From CAZMHL01 sp045605445 (GTDB lineage Bacteria; Bacillota; Clostridia; RGIG6154): a stretch of DNA of 64,000 nucleotides. Each line of letters opens with the position of its first letter. Position 1 is the first letter of the stretch. Under the pieces are notes generated by a model that did not search any database, had not been told where the DNA came from, and saw nothing but the letters and a program-made list of their open reading frames with translations. This document shows positions 7,974 to 17,030 of the stretch, piece by piece. The position numbers and the translations under genes were made by a program. The DNA lies in contig JAZUPZ010000007.1 of NCBI GenBank assembly GCA_045605445.1, positions 4,099 through 68,098 on the forward strand, given 5' to 3'.

Positions 7974-9108
7974 TTCAAAAAACAACAAGGTTCAGAACAG
8001 AAATATAATACTTAAAATAATGGCTCAGAATGCGCCCGTTTCAAGAATTGAGCTTGCAAGGGTAACAGGGCTTTCAAAAATGTCGTTAACAAACATAATT
8101 GCCGAGTTCAACGAAAACAACTGGGTAAAGGAAATAGGCATAGACGTAACCGGCACAGGCAAAAGAAAACCCGTTCTTCTTGATTTTGTAGATAACTGCC
8201 TTTGCGCAATAGGAATAAATTTAACAAGAGATTATGTTGAAGGATGTCTTGCAGACATCAAGGGAAGTGTGGTATACTCTAAAAGAATTGCCATTGAAGA
8301 AAACGATGATAACGAGGCAATAGAAAATCATATGACCGAGCTGGTAAACTCCCTTATGAATATGGGTAAGCATAATGTAATCGGCATAGGAGTAAGCACC
8401 TTCGGTCCCGTTGACCTTAAAAACGGAATTATTTACAAGCCTACAAATTTTCACAATATAGAAAATTTCAACATTGTGAAGGCTATTAAAAACAATTATT
8501 CTCTCCCTGTTTTCATTCAGAAAAACAATAACTGCGCAATACTTGCCGAAAAATATTACGGCTTGTGTAAGGAGGATTCTAACTTTTCATATATTGGTGT
8601 TTCAGGAGGCGTTGGCGCATCCTCTGTTGCAAATGACACCCTTATAACCGGCGAGAGCGGCTATTGCTGCGAAATAGGTCATATAACCATTGACTACAAG
8701 GGCGAGCCCTGCTCTTGCGGAAACAGAGGCTGTCTGGAAAAATATGCAAATATAAATAAATGTATTGAATATGTAAAAGAAAAACGCCCCGACGTTAAAA
8801 ATCTCGACTTCAACAAGGTTGTGAATATGACAAGGGAAGGGGATAAGGCTTCAGGTGAAGCAGTTGACCAATTATGCGGATATATCGCAATAGGAATTAT
8901 AAATCTTATAAAAATTTATGATCCCACAAAAATTATAATAGGAAGCGACATCGCCGTTGGCGGTGATATAATACTTGACAAAATCAAAAAGAGAGTTGCT
9001 CAAACAGTTGATTTTGACAAGATATACATTTCCAGATTCTACGACAAGAGCCCGCTTATCGGAGCGGCAACTCTGGTGTTTGAAAATATGTTTTTCGGGA
9101 ATGTATAA
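7960..9108 (+). CDS. ROK-family transcriptional regulator (NagC/XylR type)
   Basis: A 382-aa protein with an N-terminal winged helix-turn-helix (about 10-70, containing RIELARVTGLSKMSLTNII) and a ROK sugar-kinase-like domain. The ROK zinc motif is visible as GHITID...CSCGNRGCLEKY. The segment that carries the catalytic Asp in ROK kinases (usually ND) reads KNNNCAILAE, so an Asn replaces it and kinase activity is unlikely; this is a ligand-responsive repressor. The inducer is unknown. It overlaps the previous gene by 14 nt in another frame and is followed by the clp gene after 25 nt. Confidence 0.88.
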   Translation: MIPNNSKNNKVQNRNIILKIMAQNAPVSRIELARVTGLSKMSLTNIIAEFNENNWVKEIGIDVTGTGKRKPVLLDFVDNCLCAIGINLTRDYVEGCLADIKGSVVYSKRIAIEENDDNEAIENHMTELVNSLMNMGKHNVIGIGVSTFGPVDLKNGIIYKPTNFHNIENFNIVKAIKNNYSLPVFIQKNNNCAILAEKYYGLCKEDSNFSYIGVSGGVGASSVANDTLITGESGYCCEIGHITIDYKGEPCSCGNRGCLEKYANINKCIEYVKEKRPDVKNLDFNKVVNMTREGDKASGEAVDQLCGYIAIGIINLIKIYDPTKIIIGSDIAVGGDIILDKIKKRVAQTVDFDKIYISRFYDKSPLIGAATLVFENMFFGNV

Positions 9109-9133
9109 TGACAGAAAGTGAGGCATTGAAAAA

Positions 9134-11389
9134 ATGTTGTGTTCAAGATGTAACCAAAACCCGGCGGTGGTTTTTGTAAACCGAATGGAAAAGGGGAAAA
9201 CCGTAAACGAGGGGTATTGTCTTAAATGTGCAAGAGAGTTGAAAATAGGACCTCTTGATGATATGATTCAGAAAATGGGAATCTCCCCTGAGGAAATGGA
9301 CCAGATGCAGGAGCAGTTCGATTCTATGATGGAAATGATGGAAAACGGCGAAATGCCCGAAGAACTGCAGGAAATGGGACTTGCGGGAATGTTTCCTTTT
9401 CAGATGCCCGGCGGGGAAAGCCCCTCGGAGCCTGAGGAAAAAGGCAAAAAATCCGACAAGGCCGACAAAAAACAGAATAAAAAGAAAAGACTTATCGACA
9501 CCTTTGGGACTAACCTTAACAAAAAAGCCGAAAAGGGTGGAATTGACAGGGTAATCGGAAGAGATAAAGAGCTTTCAAGAGTTATTCAGATTTTAAACAG
9601 AAGGTCGAAAAACAATCCGGCGCTTATCGGTGAACCGGGCGTTGGAAAAACGGCTATTGCCGAGGCTCTTGCCCTTCGTATTTACGAAAAGCAGGTTCCT
9701 GCAAAGCTTATTGAAAAACAGGTTTATCTGGTTGACTTTACCGCGCTTATTGCCGGAACTCAGTTCAGAGGACAGTTTGAGCAAAGGGTAAAAACCATAA
9801 TCGAAGAGGTTAAAAAAGACGGTAACATAATTCTTGTTATCGATGAAATTCATAACATCGTAAGCGGTTCAAGCAACGACGGCGCAATGTCTGCCGCAAA
9901 TATTTTAAAGCCTGCCCTTGCAAGAGGCGATGTTCAGGTAATCGGCGCAACAACCCTTGCGGAATACAGAAAGTATATCGAAAAGGATGCGGCTTTGGAG
10001 CGACGTTTCCAGCCGGTTCTGGTAGAAGAGCCCTCGGTTGAGGAAACCATTGAAATTTTAAAGGGCATTAAGGAATATTACGAAAAGCACCACAGCATTA
10101 TTTTAAAGGATGAAATTATAAAGCAGGCGGTTGTTCTTTCAAAAAGATTCATTCACGGAAGATTCCTTCCCGACAAAGCGATTGACGTAATCGACGAGGC
10201 GGGCTCTGCGGCAAACCTTGACAATGAAATTTTAACCCAGATAACAATTCTTGAAAAACAGCTTAAAGAGGTTAAGGCAGAAAGAGAAGCCGAAGAGGCA
10301 AACACGGAAAACGAAGGCAATTTTGAAAAAATAGCAGGTCTTAAGAGCAGGGAATGTGCTCTTGAAAACCAGCTTGAAGCTTTAAAACCTCAGTGTGTAC
10401 CAACGGTAATTGAAGCCGATGATGTGGCAAGAGTAATAGAAATGTGGACCAATGTTCCCGTTAAAAAGCTTACTCAGGAGGATACGGAAAAACTTAAAGA
10501 TCTTGAGGCTGCATTAAAGAGCAAAATAATCGGCCAGGATAAAGCGGCAGAAACCGTTTCCAAAGCAATTATGAGAAAAAGAGCAGGGGTTGAAGGAAGA
10601 CTTCGCCCGACATCATTTATCTTTGTCGGACCTACGGGAGTAGGTAAAACCGAATTTGTAAAGGTTCTTGCTCAGGAACTTTTCGGTTCTTCGGAAGACC
10701 TTATAAGGCTTGATATGACAGAATATCAGGAACAGCACAGCGTTTCAAAAATGATAGGCTCGCCTCCCGGCTATGTGGGCTACGATGAAGCGGGACAGCT
10801 TACAGAAAAGGTCAGAAGAAGACCTTACAGTGTTGTTCTTTTCGATGAGATTGAAAAAGCGCATCCAAGCGTGTATAATATATTATTGCAGATTCTTGAC
10901 GAGGGCAGACTTACAGACTCTCAGGGCAGAGTAGTAAGCTTTGAAAACACGGTAATAATTTTAACATCAAATGCAGGAATCGGCTTTGGAACAGATTCTC
11001 TCGGATTTGTTTCAGCAGAGGAAACTCTTGATAATGTGGCAAATCAGAAATTAAAGCAAATCTTCAAGCCTGAGCTGTTGAACAGAATTGATGAAATAAT
11101 TATTTTCAACAAGCTGAAAAAAGAGGATTTTGAAAAAATTTGTCGAATTATAACAGGAGAAACAGAAAATGCCCTTCTCGAAAAGGGAATAACTCTCGTG
11201 GTTACGGACAAGGCAATTTCCTGTCTTGCCGATAAAGGATACAGCGAAAAATACGGGGCAAGAGAGCTCCGCAGAACTGTTCAGAAAGAAATTGGCAATG
11301 TAATAGCAGAAAAAATTATTACCGGCGCCGCACCTTTTGGAACCGTTATAACCGTTGATGAAAACAACGGAGAAATACAAATAAACTGA
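9134..11389 (+). CDS. clpE: ClpE-like AAA+ unfoldase with N-terminal zinc finger
   Basis: A 751-aa two-ring AAA+ unfoldase. The N-terminus has two CxxC pairs (CSRCNQNP, CLKCARE, about 3-30), as in ClpE and McsA, followed by a Met/Glu-rich helical stretch and a charged linker. The first ATPase domain has GEPGVGKTA (about 169-177) and the second GPTGVGKTE; a short coiled segment between them replaces the long ClpB middle domain. An LGF tripeptide in the second ring may dock on ClpP. No Clp-N repeat domain is seen, which favours ClpE over ClpC. It presumably delivers misfolded proteins to ClpP. The start is ATG at 9134 with a GTGAGG site. Confidence 0.88.
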   Translation: MLCSRCNQNPAVVFVNRMEKGKTVNEGYCLKCARELKIGPLDDMIQKMGISPEEMDQMQEQFDSMMEMMENGEMPEELQEMGLAGMFPFQMPGGESPSEPEEKGKKSDKADKKQNKKKRLIDTFGTNLNKKAEKGGIDRVIGRDKELSRVIQILNRRSKNNPALIGEPGVGKTAIAEALALRIYEKQVPAKLIEKQVYLVDFTALIAGTQFRGQFEQRVKTIIEEVKKDGNIILVIDEIHNIVSGSSNDGAMSAANILKPALARGDVQVIGATTLAEYRKYIEKDAALERRFQPVLVEEPSVEETIEILKGIKEYYEKHHSIILKDEIIKQAVVLSKRFIHGRFLPDKAIDVIDEAGSAANLDNEILTQITILEKQLKEVKAEREAEEANTENEGNFEKIAGLKSRECALENQLEALKPQCVPTVIEADDVARVIEMWTNVPVKKLTQEDTEKLKDLEAALKSKIIGQDKAAETVSKAIMRKRAGVEGRLRPTSFIFVGPTGVGKTEFVKVLAQELFGSSEDLIRLDMTEYQEQHSVSKMIGSPPGYVGYDEAGQLTEKVRRRPYSVVLFDEIEKAHPSVYNILLQILDEGRLTDSQGRVVSFENTVIILTSNAGIGFGTDSLGFVSAEETLDNVANQKLKQIFKPELLNRIDEIIIFNKLKKEDFEKICRIITGETENALLEKGITLVVTDKAISCLADKGYSEKYGARELRRTVQKEIGNVIAEKIITGAAPFGTVITVDENNGEIQIN

Positions 11390-11409
11390 CAAAAAGAGGA
11401 GAAATATTT

Positions 11410-14364
11410 ATGAAAAAGTTAGTAGCATTTTTAGTGGTATGCATGATGCTGTTGTCAACAGTACCGGCACTTGCCGACCACGTGAATCCTAATGTTCTTC
11501 CCGAAGGTTCTATTGCAAAATATGACCAGTACTATGAGGATCTGAACGTTACAAGATACACACCGTGGATCAGACTCTACCACATGGAAACACCTGAAAA
11601 GTATGCAAAAGGCGCATACGGCGGCGAAGGCGGTCAGGTTGTAATGAGCATTGCAGCTTCGCCACTTAACCCCGATTATGTAATTATGGGTACAGATACC
11701 TCCGGCGCATGGCTCAGCCACGACGGCGGTGAAAACTGGATTCTTCTTGATGACAACGTTAACACCTGGGCAGTTCCCGATGTCAAATGGCATCCTACAA
11801 AAGAAAACGTAGTTTATATGGTTCAGGGTAACAGAGGAGGATATTCTGTTAAAACCTATGCTTCAACAGTCGGCGGTCTTTATAAATCAGAAGACGCAGG
11901 CTTGTCATGGAAACAGATTTCAACCCTTGATACGGTTACTCCCGGTAACCAGGCAGAAAACCTTATTAACTTCGACCAGTATGGTAATATTTACTACCTT
12001 TCTTCATCAGGTCTTATGAAATCAACCGACGATGGCGAAAGCTGGACTTGCCTTGGTAAGCTTGTTGCAGATACAAGCGTAGATGTTGAAGAAGATAATA
12101 CCGATGCCGATGAAGGCGGATCAGATACAGATACAGAAGCAGATGGTAGCGGATCTTCAGTTCCTACAGCAACCTACAGCTTTGTTCCGGGCGATAATGC
12201 AGATGAAACCCTTGTTCCCGATGTAAAAAGAGCTGTTTTCTCAACTTATGTTTCTCCTGACGGACAGACTCTCGTGGTTACACTTTACAGCGGTATGTAT
12301 ATTTCCCGTGACGGCGGTGCTACATGGGTAAGAGGCGGCGGAGATACAACAGGTATCAACTGTTACTCAATCGCAGTTGACCCGACAAATGCAAACCACT
12401 GGGTTGCAATTTACGCAGGTAATAAGGCATATACAACAACTGATGCAGGTTACACCTGGCAGTCAATGAATATAGCAACTTATAACAATGGCAAATATTA
12501 TGCTGCATATGCAAAATTCGGTGCTCCCAAAGCAGACGGAACTCCAACCTTGTTTGTTATCTTCGGAAATATGAACAAGCCTTTCACCTTTGCTCTTGAC
12601 GGTACAAGAACCGACTTTAATGCATATCTTGCAGAAAGAGTAACAGGCGGAGACTGGAAGAGACCTACTTTCGTAAATTCTTCTGACAGATTCCTCTACG
12701 GTGCTAGCGGTTACACCTGTGAAGGCTTTGCAGTTTGCGAAAGCGATCCTAACATTCTTTACTTCTCCTTCGGTGACATTCTTTATAAGTCAACCGACGG
12801 CGGTCTTACCTTTGAAAAGAAAAACTCAGGTTATTCAGGTAACTATGTAAGACAGTTCTATTTTGATAAAAACAACAAGCTCTGGCTTGCATTTACAGAT
12901 AAGGGACTTGCAGAAACTTCAGAAGTTTACGACGGTGAAAATCTTCCTACAGGTAAAATGATTGACTACAACGGCACAGCTGCCAGCGTTGTAATCGACC
13001 CTAACAATCCTGACCATATCTTCACAAACAGAGGCGGCTGGTCATCTCAGACTTTAGTTGAATCAACAGACGGCGGTGCAACATGGAGCACTGTTAAAGA
13101 TGCTGACGGCAATTCGCTGTCCTGCAGCTGGTCAATACTTAAATACATCGGTGACAACACCATTATGTCAACCAACTATAAGAGCACAGATAACGGTGCA
13201 ACCTGGGTAAGACATACAGATGCCGAAGGTAATAACTACAGTGTTCTTGCAATGAGCAATGTTGACAACAACATTCTTTATTCAACATCAGGTCTTTCTG
13301 GTTCTAATCAGTACAAACGTTCAACAGACGGCGGTCAGACCTGGAGAACATATTCAATTTCGGGTCAGATAACAGAAGTTTATCCCGATGAATTCGATGC
13401 AAACACAGTATGGTTCGGAACATATGCGGGACATATGGTTAAAACCACTTTCAGTACTATCACAGGAAATGCTACAAACAGAATAAGAAACTCTGATAAC
13501 GGAATTCCGCTTATCGGTCAGTATGACTATGTTTCTGTTTATGCAATCAAGCAGAATCCGAAAGATAAAAACCACTTTGTTGCAGGCGGTAAGGCAACTC
13601 ACGCAGGTCTTAAATCCTACGGTATTATCGAATCAAAAGACGGCGGTACAACCTGGTATCAGGTAAAAGGCTTCAAGGGCGTTATGAACGTTCAGACTCT
13701 TGAATTCTCTCCTGTTTCAACAGAAGTATTCATCGGAACCTGCTCAAACGGTACTCTCGTTTATGACTATTCAAAATATTCGCCAACAAACAACAGCGTA
13801 ATTTTTGATATGGATGGGCTTGATGTTGAAGCTCCCGCGACACTTACAGGTAACTATGGCGATGTTGTAACTCTTCCGGGTGTTGAAGCCGATGCAACAT
13901 TTAGATTCAACGGCTGGACACAGGAATATACAACCTATGATTTCTATGGCAAGCCTACAAAGGTTGTAAAAGAATATGCTCCGGGAGACAGCTTTGTGGT
14001 TGAATACACAGATATAACTCTTAAAGCAAACTATAACTATGTAACAGAAACAGTATTTGAAGTTTCAGAAGACGGCGAAAGCTTTGAAGAAATGCCAAAG
14101 CTTAAGAGCGGAATAATCAAAGCAACAGCTCCTGTTACAACAACAGGTTCAGCAGTTCCCGTTCTCGGTCTTTATGATATTAACGACCCTTCAAAGGTTA
14201 TTAAATTCGTAATTGGAGCTCCGGTTAATGTTGACGGAACACAGCAGGTTGAAGCAACAATCGACCTTACAGGGGTTGACACAACAAATACAATTCTTAA
14301 GTATTTCGTTTGGAACAGCCTCGATGCGGCAGCTCCGTTGAGAATCGTAGAAGCAATCAAATAA
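11410..14364 (+). CDS. Large secreted Asp-box (BNR) beta-propeller protein
   Basis: A 984-aa exported protein with a signal peptide ending near ALA-DH (residues about 1-22). At least ten Asp-box motifs (S-x-D-x-G-x-x-W type: SHDGGENW, SEDAGLSW, STDDGESW, SRDGGATW, STDGGATW and others) predict one or two 7-bladed propellers, resembling GH74 xyloglucanases, sialidases or sortilin. The segment GGEGGQVVMSIAASPLNP...GTD resembles the start of GH74 enzymes, but I cannot assign catalytic residues. An acidic, low-complexity linker interrupts the propeller at about 220-247. The C-terminus has an InlB-like repeat (FRFNGWTQEY) and a ~90-aa beta domain. It follows clpE after 20 nt with its own AGAGGAG site. 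Likely glycan binding or hydrolysis at the surface. Confidence 0.8.
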   Translation: MKKLVAFLVVCMMLLSTVPALADHVNPNVLPEGSIAKYDQYYEDLNVTRYTPWIRLYHMETPEKYAKGAYGGEGGQVVMSIAASPLNPDYVIMGTDTSGAWLSHDGGENWILLDDNVNTWAVPDVKWHPTKENVVYMVQGNRGGYSVKTYASTVGGLYKSEDAGLSWKQISTLDTVTPGNQAENLINFDQYGNIYYLSSSGLMKSTDDGESWTCLGKLVADTSVDVEEDNTDADEGGSDTDTEADGSGSSVPTATYSFVPGDNADETLVPDVKRAVFSTYVSPDGQTLVVTLYSGMYISRDGGATWVRGGGDTTGINCYSIAVDPTNANHWVAIYAGNKAYTTTDAGYTWQSMNIATYNNGKYYAAYAKFGAPKADGTPTLFVIFGNMNKPFTFALDGTRTDFNAYLAERVTGGDWKRPTFVNSSDRFLYGASGYTCEGFAVCESDPNILYFSFGDILYKSTDGGLTFEKKNSGYSGNYVRQFYFDKNNKLWLAFTDKGLAETSEVYDGENLPTGKMIDYNGTAASVVIDPNNPDHIFTNRGGWSSQTLVESTDGGATWSTVKDADGNSLSCSWSILKYIGDNTIMSTNYKSTDNGATWVRHTDAEGNNYSVLAMSNVDNNILYSTSGLSGSNQYKRSTDGGQTWRTYSISGQITEVYPDEFDANTVWFGTYAGHMVKTTFSTITGNATNRIRNSDNGIPLIGQYDYVSVYAIKQNPKDKNHFVAGGKATHAGLKSYGIIESKDGGTTWYQVKGFKGVMNVQTLEFSPVSTEVFIGTCSNGTLVYDYSKYSPTNNSVIFDMDGLDVEAPATLTGNYGDVVTLPGVEADATFRFNGWTQEYTTYDFYGKPTKVVKEYAPGDSFVVEYTDITLKANYNYVTETVFEVSEDGESFEEMPKLKSGIIKATAPVTTTGSAVPVLGLYDINDPSKVIKFVIGAPVNVDGTQQVEATIDLTGVDTTNTILKYFVWNSLDAAAPLRIVEAIK

Positions 14365-14545
14365 TTTTTGGGATGTAAAAAATGCCCAAATCGCAAAAAG
14401 AACCGTGATTTTCACGGTTCTTTTTTACTACGAACAAACTTCACCGCTCGACGTACCTTCGTACGCCTTCGGGTATCCCAAAACAAGAAAAATCTTGTTT
14501 TGGTTCAGTTTGTCCGTTTTGGTCTATTTTTTCCTATCCCAAAAA
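14365..14545. repeat. Palindromic intergenic repeat, copy 1
   Basis: It begins at the base after the stop codon. Outer arms TTTTTGGGAT (14365-14374) and ATCCCAAAAA (14536-14545) are complementary, followed inwards by GTAAAAAAT and ATTTTTTCC. Inside lie a terminator hairpin and the family core ACAAACTTCACC...GGTTCAGTTTGT with nested hairpins (GTACCTTCGTAC; CAAAACAAG...CTTGTTTTG). The same core recurs at about 18.9 and 60.7-61.0 kb. Confidence 0.8.
14400..14426 (+). terminator. Rho-independent terminator after the Asp-box gene
   Basis: Stem GAACCGTGA / TCACGGTTC (9 bp, 3-nt loop) followed by TTTTTT. It lies inside repeat copy 1. Confidence 0.9.
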
Positions 14546-14685
14546 ACATTGTTCATTCTACATTATTTTTTGCCGTTTTAAAATGACGGGGACCCGTGTG
14601 TATTCGGGGTTATTATGTTTCTCATGCGGCAGAATGGTTTTTTCGACGGGCTGAAGGCTTTCACCGGAGAATCCGTCTGCCCTGA

Positions 14686-14714
14686 TTGACACAAATTTAC
14701 AAATAATGTATAAT
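14686..14714 (+). promoter_or_regulatory. Consensus sigma-A promoter of the TIR-like gene
   Basis: TTGACA (14686-14691), 17 bp, TATAAT (14709-14714): a perfect promoter. It decides the gene start, because the upstream in-frame ATG at 14706 overlaps the -10 box and cannot be in the transcript. Confidence 0.9.
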
Positions 14715-14744
14715 AAATTAAGTAAATTTTTCGGAGGAACAAGG

Positions 14745-16064
14745 ATGAAAGGAAAAGTTTTTATAGGCTGGAGCGGTACAAATAAACTTGCATACAAGGT
14801 TAAAGCAAGCCTTGAAAAGGAAAACTACGAGGGTGTGGTAGGTGGCCAGTCGGGGCAGGATGGCGGGCTTTATGTAGGTGCTGTTGTGCTGAATGAAATC
14901 GACGGTTGCAACCAGGCATTGTTTGTTGTGCAGAAAAAAGAAAATGAAAGAATCAGCAACAATCTTATGTTCGAGCTCGGTTATGCTCTTGCCAAATTCA
15001 ATGCAAATAAAATTCATGTTGTTTACGTTGATATTGATTCCGAGGACAAGGAAATTCCTTCAGACTTAAAAGGAATATGGGCAAGCCATTGCAGTACTGA
15101 GGGCGACGAAAAAATAGAAGATGAAATTGTTGGCAAGTTCCTTGAAAACCAGAAAAATATAATTCCTGAAGAGAAAATGAGCGTAATCGGTTCTTATTAT
15201 CATATGAAGGAGCAAATTAAAAAATATGCCTATGCGCCTCATTGCTCAGAGTATGAATTTGCTCAGTATATTCTCTTTTTCTCCCAGGCGGCTTATATGT
15301 ACAGCAATGAAAAGGATGCTTTAAGAGCGCTTAAAGAGCTTATGAACCGTCTTCCCAATCCGGCACCGTCTCTTGACAGTGCTGTAAGATTCGCCGTTTG
15401 CTATCTTGAACTTTTCCTTTTTGTTAAAAAGGAGGAGGACCGTCTTTTTATTGACCGTCACGACTTCAGAACCCTTAAACGTAAGCTTAAGAGTATTGAA
15501 GAGAAAGTTGAGCCTATGGAAAAGGATGATTTTACCAAGTGGTTCCTTGTTTTTATAAACGATACCATAAATTATTCTCATATTCTCTATTCGTACAATA
15601 GCGAGCATACCGAAGAAGAAAAAGAAGAAATTTTAAACAACAGTATTCCTTATGCAGAAAAATGTCTTAAATATTGTGAAGAACTTAAGGAAAACAAGGC
15701 AAATGCCCTTTGCTTAGAGCTTTATACGGCGTATATGTACAGAAACTTATCTACGGCATATAAGCAGCTTCCGGAGGGAACTGAAAAATCTCACACATAT
15801 CTTAACAAATCCTTTGAAGCAAGGAAAAAGCTTGTGGAATATTATGAAATGCACGATATAAGTACAAAGCTTTTTGACAATTTCGAGCTTGAATACTATC
15901 TTGCTCTGAGCGAATGTCTTGAGTTTGTAACCGATGAGGACGATTTTCTTGATTACAAATACGATTGTGAGGAATACATAAAAAGGGTTAAGGAGCTTAA
16001 CCGTGAGAAATCTTATTTCATAAATAAAATTGAAAGACTTGTTAAACTTTGCCCGGAGGAATAA
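14745..16064 (+). CDS. TIR-like nucleotide-binding protein with helical repeat C-terminus
   Basis: A 439-aa protein starting at ATG 14745 (GGAGG 8 nt upstream). Residues 1-150 resemble the TIR-like Cap12/PF10137 domain: KVFIGWSGTNK opening strand, an ALFVVQKK strand, and the N-x-MFELGYALAKF helix whose Glu corresponds to the putative NADase catalytic Glu, then IPSDLKGIW. Residues about 160-439 are all-helical and TPR-like. TIR-like domains of this group occur in bacterial immune effectors that consume NAD or sense nucleotides. The next gene, 3 nt away, is a nucleoside-hydrolase homologue, so the pair may act together. Not a classical STING or Thoeris locus; its function is unknown. Confidence 0.75.
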   Translation: MKGKVFIGWSGTNKLAYKVKASLEKENYEGVVGGQSGQDGGLYVGAVVLNEIDGCNQALFVVQKKENERISNNLMFELGYALAKFNANKIHVVYVDIDSEDKEIPSDLKGIWASHCSTEGDEKIEDEIVGKFLENQKNIIPEEKMSVIGSYYHMKEQIKKYAYAPHCSEYEFAQYILFFSQAAYMYSNEKDALRALKELMNRLPNPAPSLDSAVRFAVCYLELFLFVKKEEDRLFIDRHDFRTLKRKLKSIEEKVEPMEKDDFTKWFLVFINDTINYSHILYSYNSEHTEEEKEEILNNSIPYAEKCLKYCEELKENKANALCLELYTAYMYRNLSTAYKQLPEGTEKSHTYLNKSFEARKKLVEYYEMHDISTKLFDNFELEYYLALSECLEFVTDEDDFLDYKYDCEEYIKRVKELNREKSYFINKIERLVKLCPEE

Positions 16065-16067
16065 TTT

Positions 16068-16859
16068 ATGGAAAAACTGATAATTTTTGCAGATTACGGA
16101 CTTGACGATGCCGCCGCAACGGTAAGTATTTTAAAAAAAGCAGAGAAATTTGAAAAAATATATTTCGTTCCCATCGGCGGAAACGTTCCCGTTACAATGT
16201 CATATAAAAACTGTCTTCTGCTTCTTTCTCATATCGGATGTGATGCTCTTGAGAAAATTGTTATAGTTGATACAACAAAAATAAAACAGCCCTCGGAGTA
16301 TCTGGCAGAAATTCACGGAAAGGACGGAATGGGAGATTTCTTTGAAGAAATCGAATGTAACCTTAACGTACGATATACAGACTTTGAGGAGTTTAAAAAC
16401 GAGCTTGACGGAAGTGAAACCGTTTTAAGTCTCGGGCCTATGACTTTGGTTAAGGAGATAATGGAAAAACATCCCCATAAGCTTATAATTATGGGAGGCT
16501 GTGTAAACGAGGAACCTAATTTTAAAGGCTATGAATTTAATCACTGTCTTGACAAAGAAGCTTTTTCTTATTGTGTGAAATTTCCTCACAAGGCAATAAC
16601 TCTTGACACCTGCCGTACGGAAAAACTCGATGTAAGAAGAGTTGAAATAAAGGGCGAGGATGTTCATTCAAGAATATTAAAAGCCGACCAGAGGCTCAGC
16701 ATAACAAGGGGAGAGGCCGGTTGCTATGTGTGGGACGATGTTGCGGCTTGTTGCCTTCTTTATCCTGAAAGGTTTGAGGTTAAAGAGGAAATTGACCCAT
16801 ACGGGAATAAAATTTCCAACACCGTATATATTTCAGACAAGCTTTATTGGGAAGAATAA
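16068..16859 (+). CDS. Inosine/uridine-type nucleoside hydrolase homologue
   Basis: 263 aa. The calcium and catalytic motifs of the nucleoside hydrolase family are recognisable: ADYGLDDA (the family's D-P-G-x-D-D, with the general base Asp kept but the preceding Asp replaced by Phe), IHGKDGMG, GPMTL, IMGG, YEFN...DKEA and VWDDVAA. In the last the usual His-Asp is Trp-Asp, so the leaving-group His is missing and base specificity may differ. Family members cleave N-ribosidic bonds of nucleosides or nicotinamide riboside. It is co-transcribed with the TIR-like gene; an NAD-derived or signalling nucleoside is a possible substrate (inference). Confidence 0.78.
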   Translation: MEKLIIFADYGLDDAAATVSILKKAEKFEKIYFVPIGGNVPVTMSYKNCLLLLSHIGCDALEKIVIVDTTKIKQPSEYLAEIHGKDGMGDFFEEIECNLNVRYTDFEEFKNELDGSETVLSLGPMTLVKEIMEKHPHKLIIMGGCVNEEPNFKGYEFNHCLDKEAFSYCVKFPHKAITLDTCRTEKLDVRRVEIKGEDVHSRILKADQRLSITRGEAGCYVWDDVAACCLLYPERFEVKEEIDPYGNKISNTVYISDKLYWEE

Positions 16860-16931
16860 TTTTTAAATTACAACTTTCTGTGTTTTTCTTTATGATAAAA
16901 GTTGATAAATTATCAAAAAATTTTGTAACTA

Positions 16932-16960
16932 TTGAAATTTTGCAAAGGTTATTATATAAT
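16932..16960 (+). promoter_or_regulatory. Promoter of the phosphate module
   Basis: TTGAAA (16932-16937), 17 bp, TATAAT (16955-16960), in front of the PhoU-like gene, which has an AAAGGGG site just before its ATG. Confidence 0.75.
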
Positions 16961-17030
16961 AGGCGAATAACAAGAAAAAAGTTGAAAAAAGTTTAAGCTT
17001 TGTTCTTGAAAAAAGAAAGGGGTTTGAGAT

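Noticed and set aside
14706..14744. Upstream ATG as start of the TIR-like gene
   Set aside because: It overlaps the -10 box of a perfect promoter; ATG 14745 has the ribosome site.
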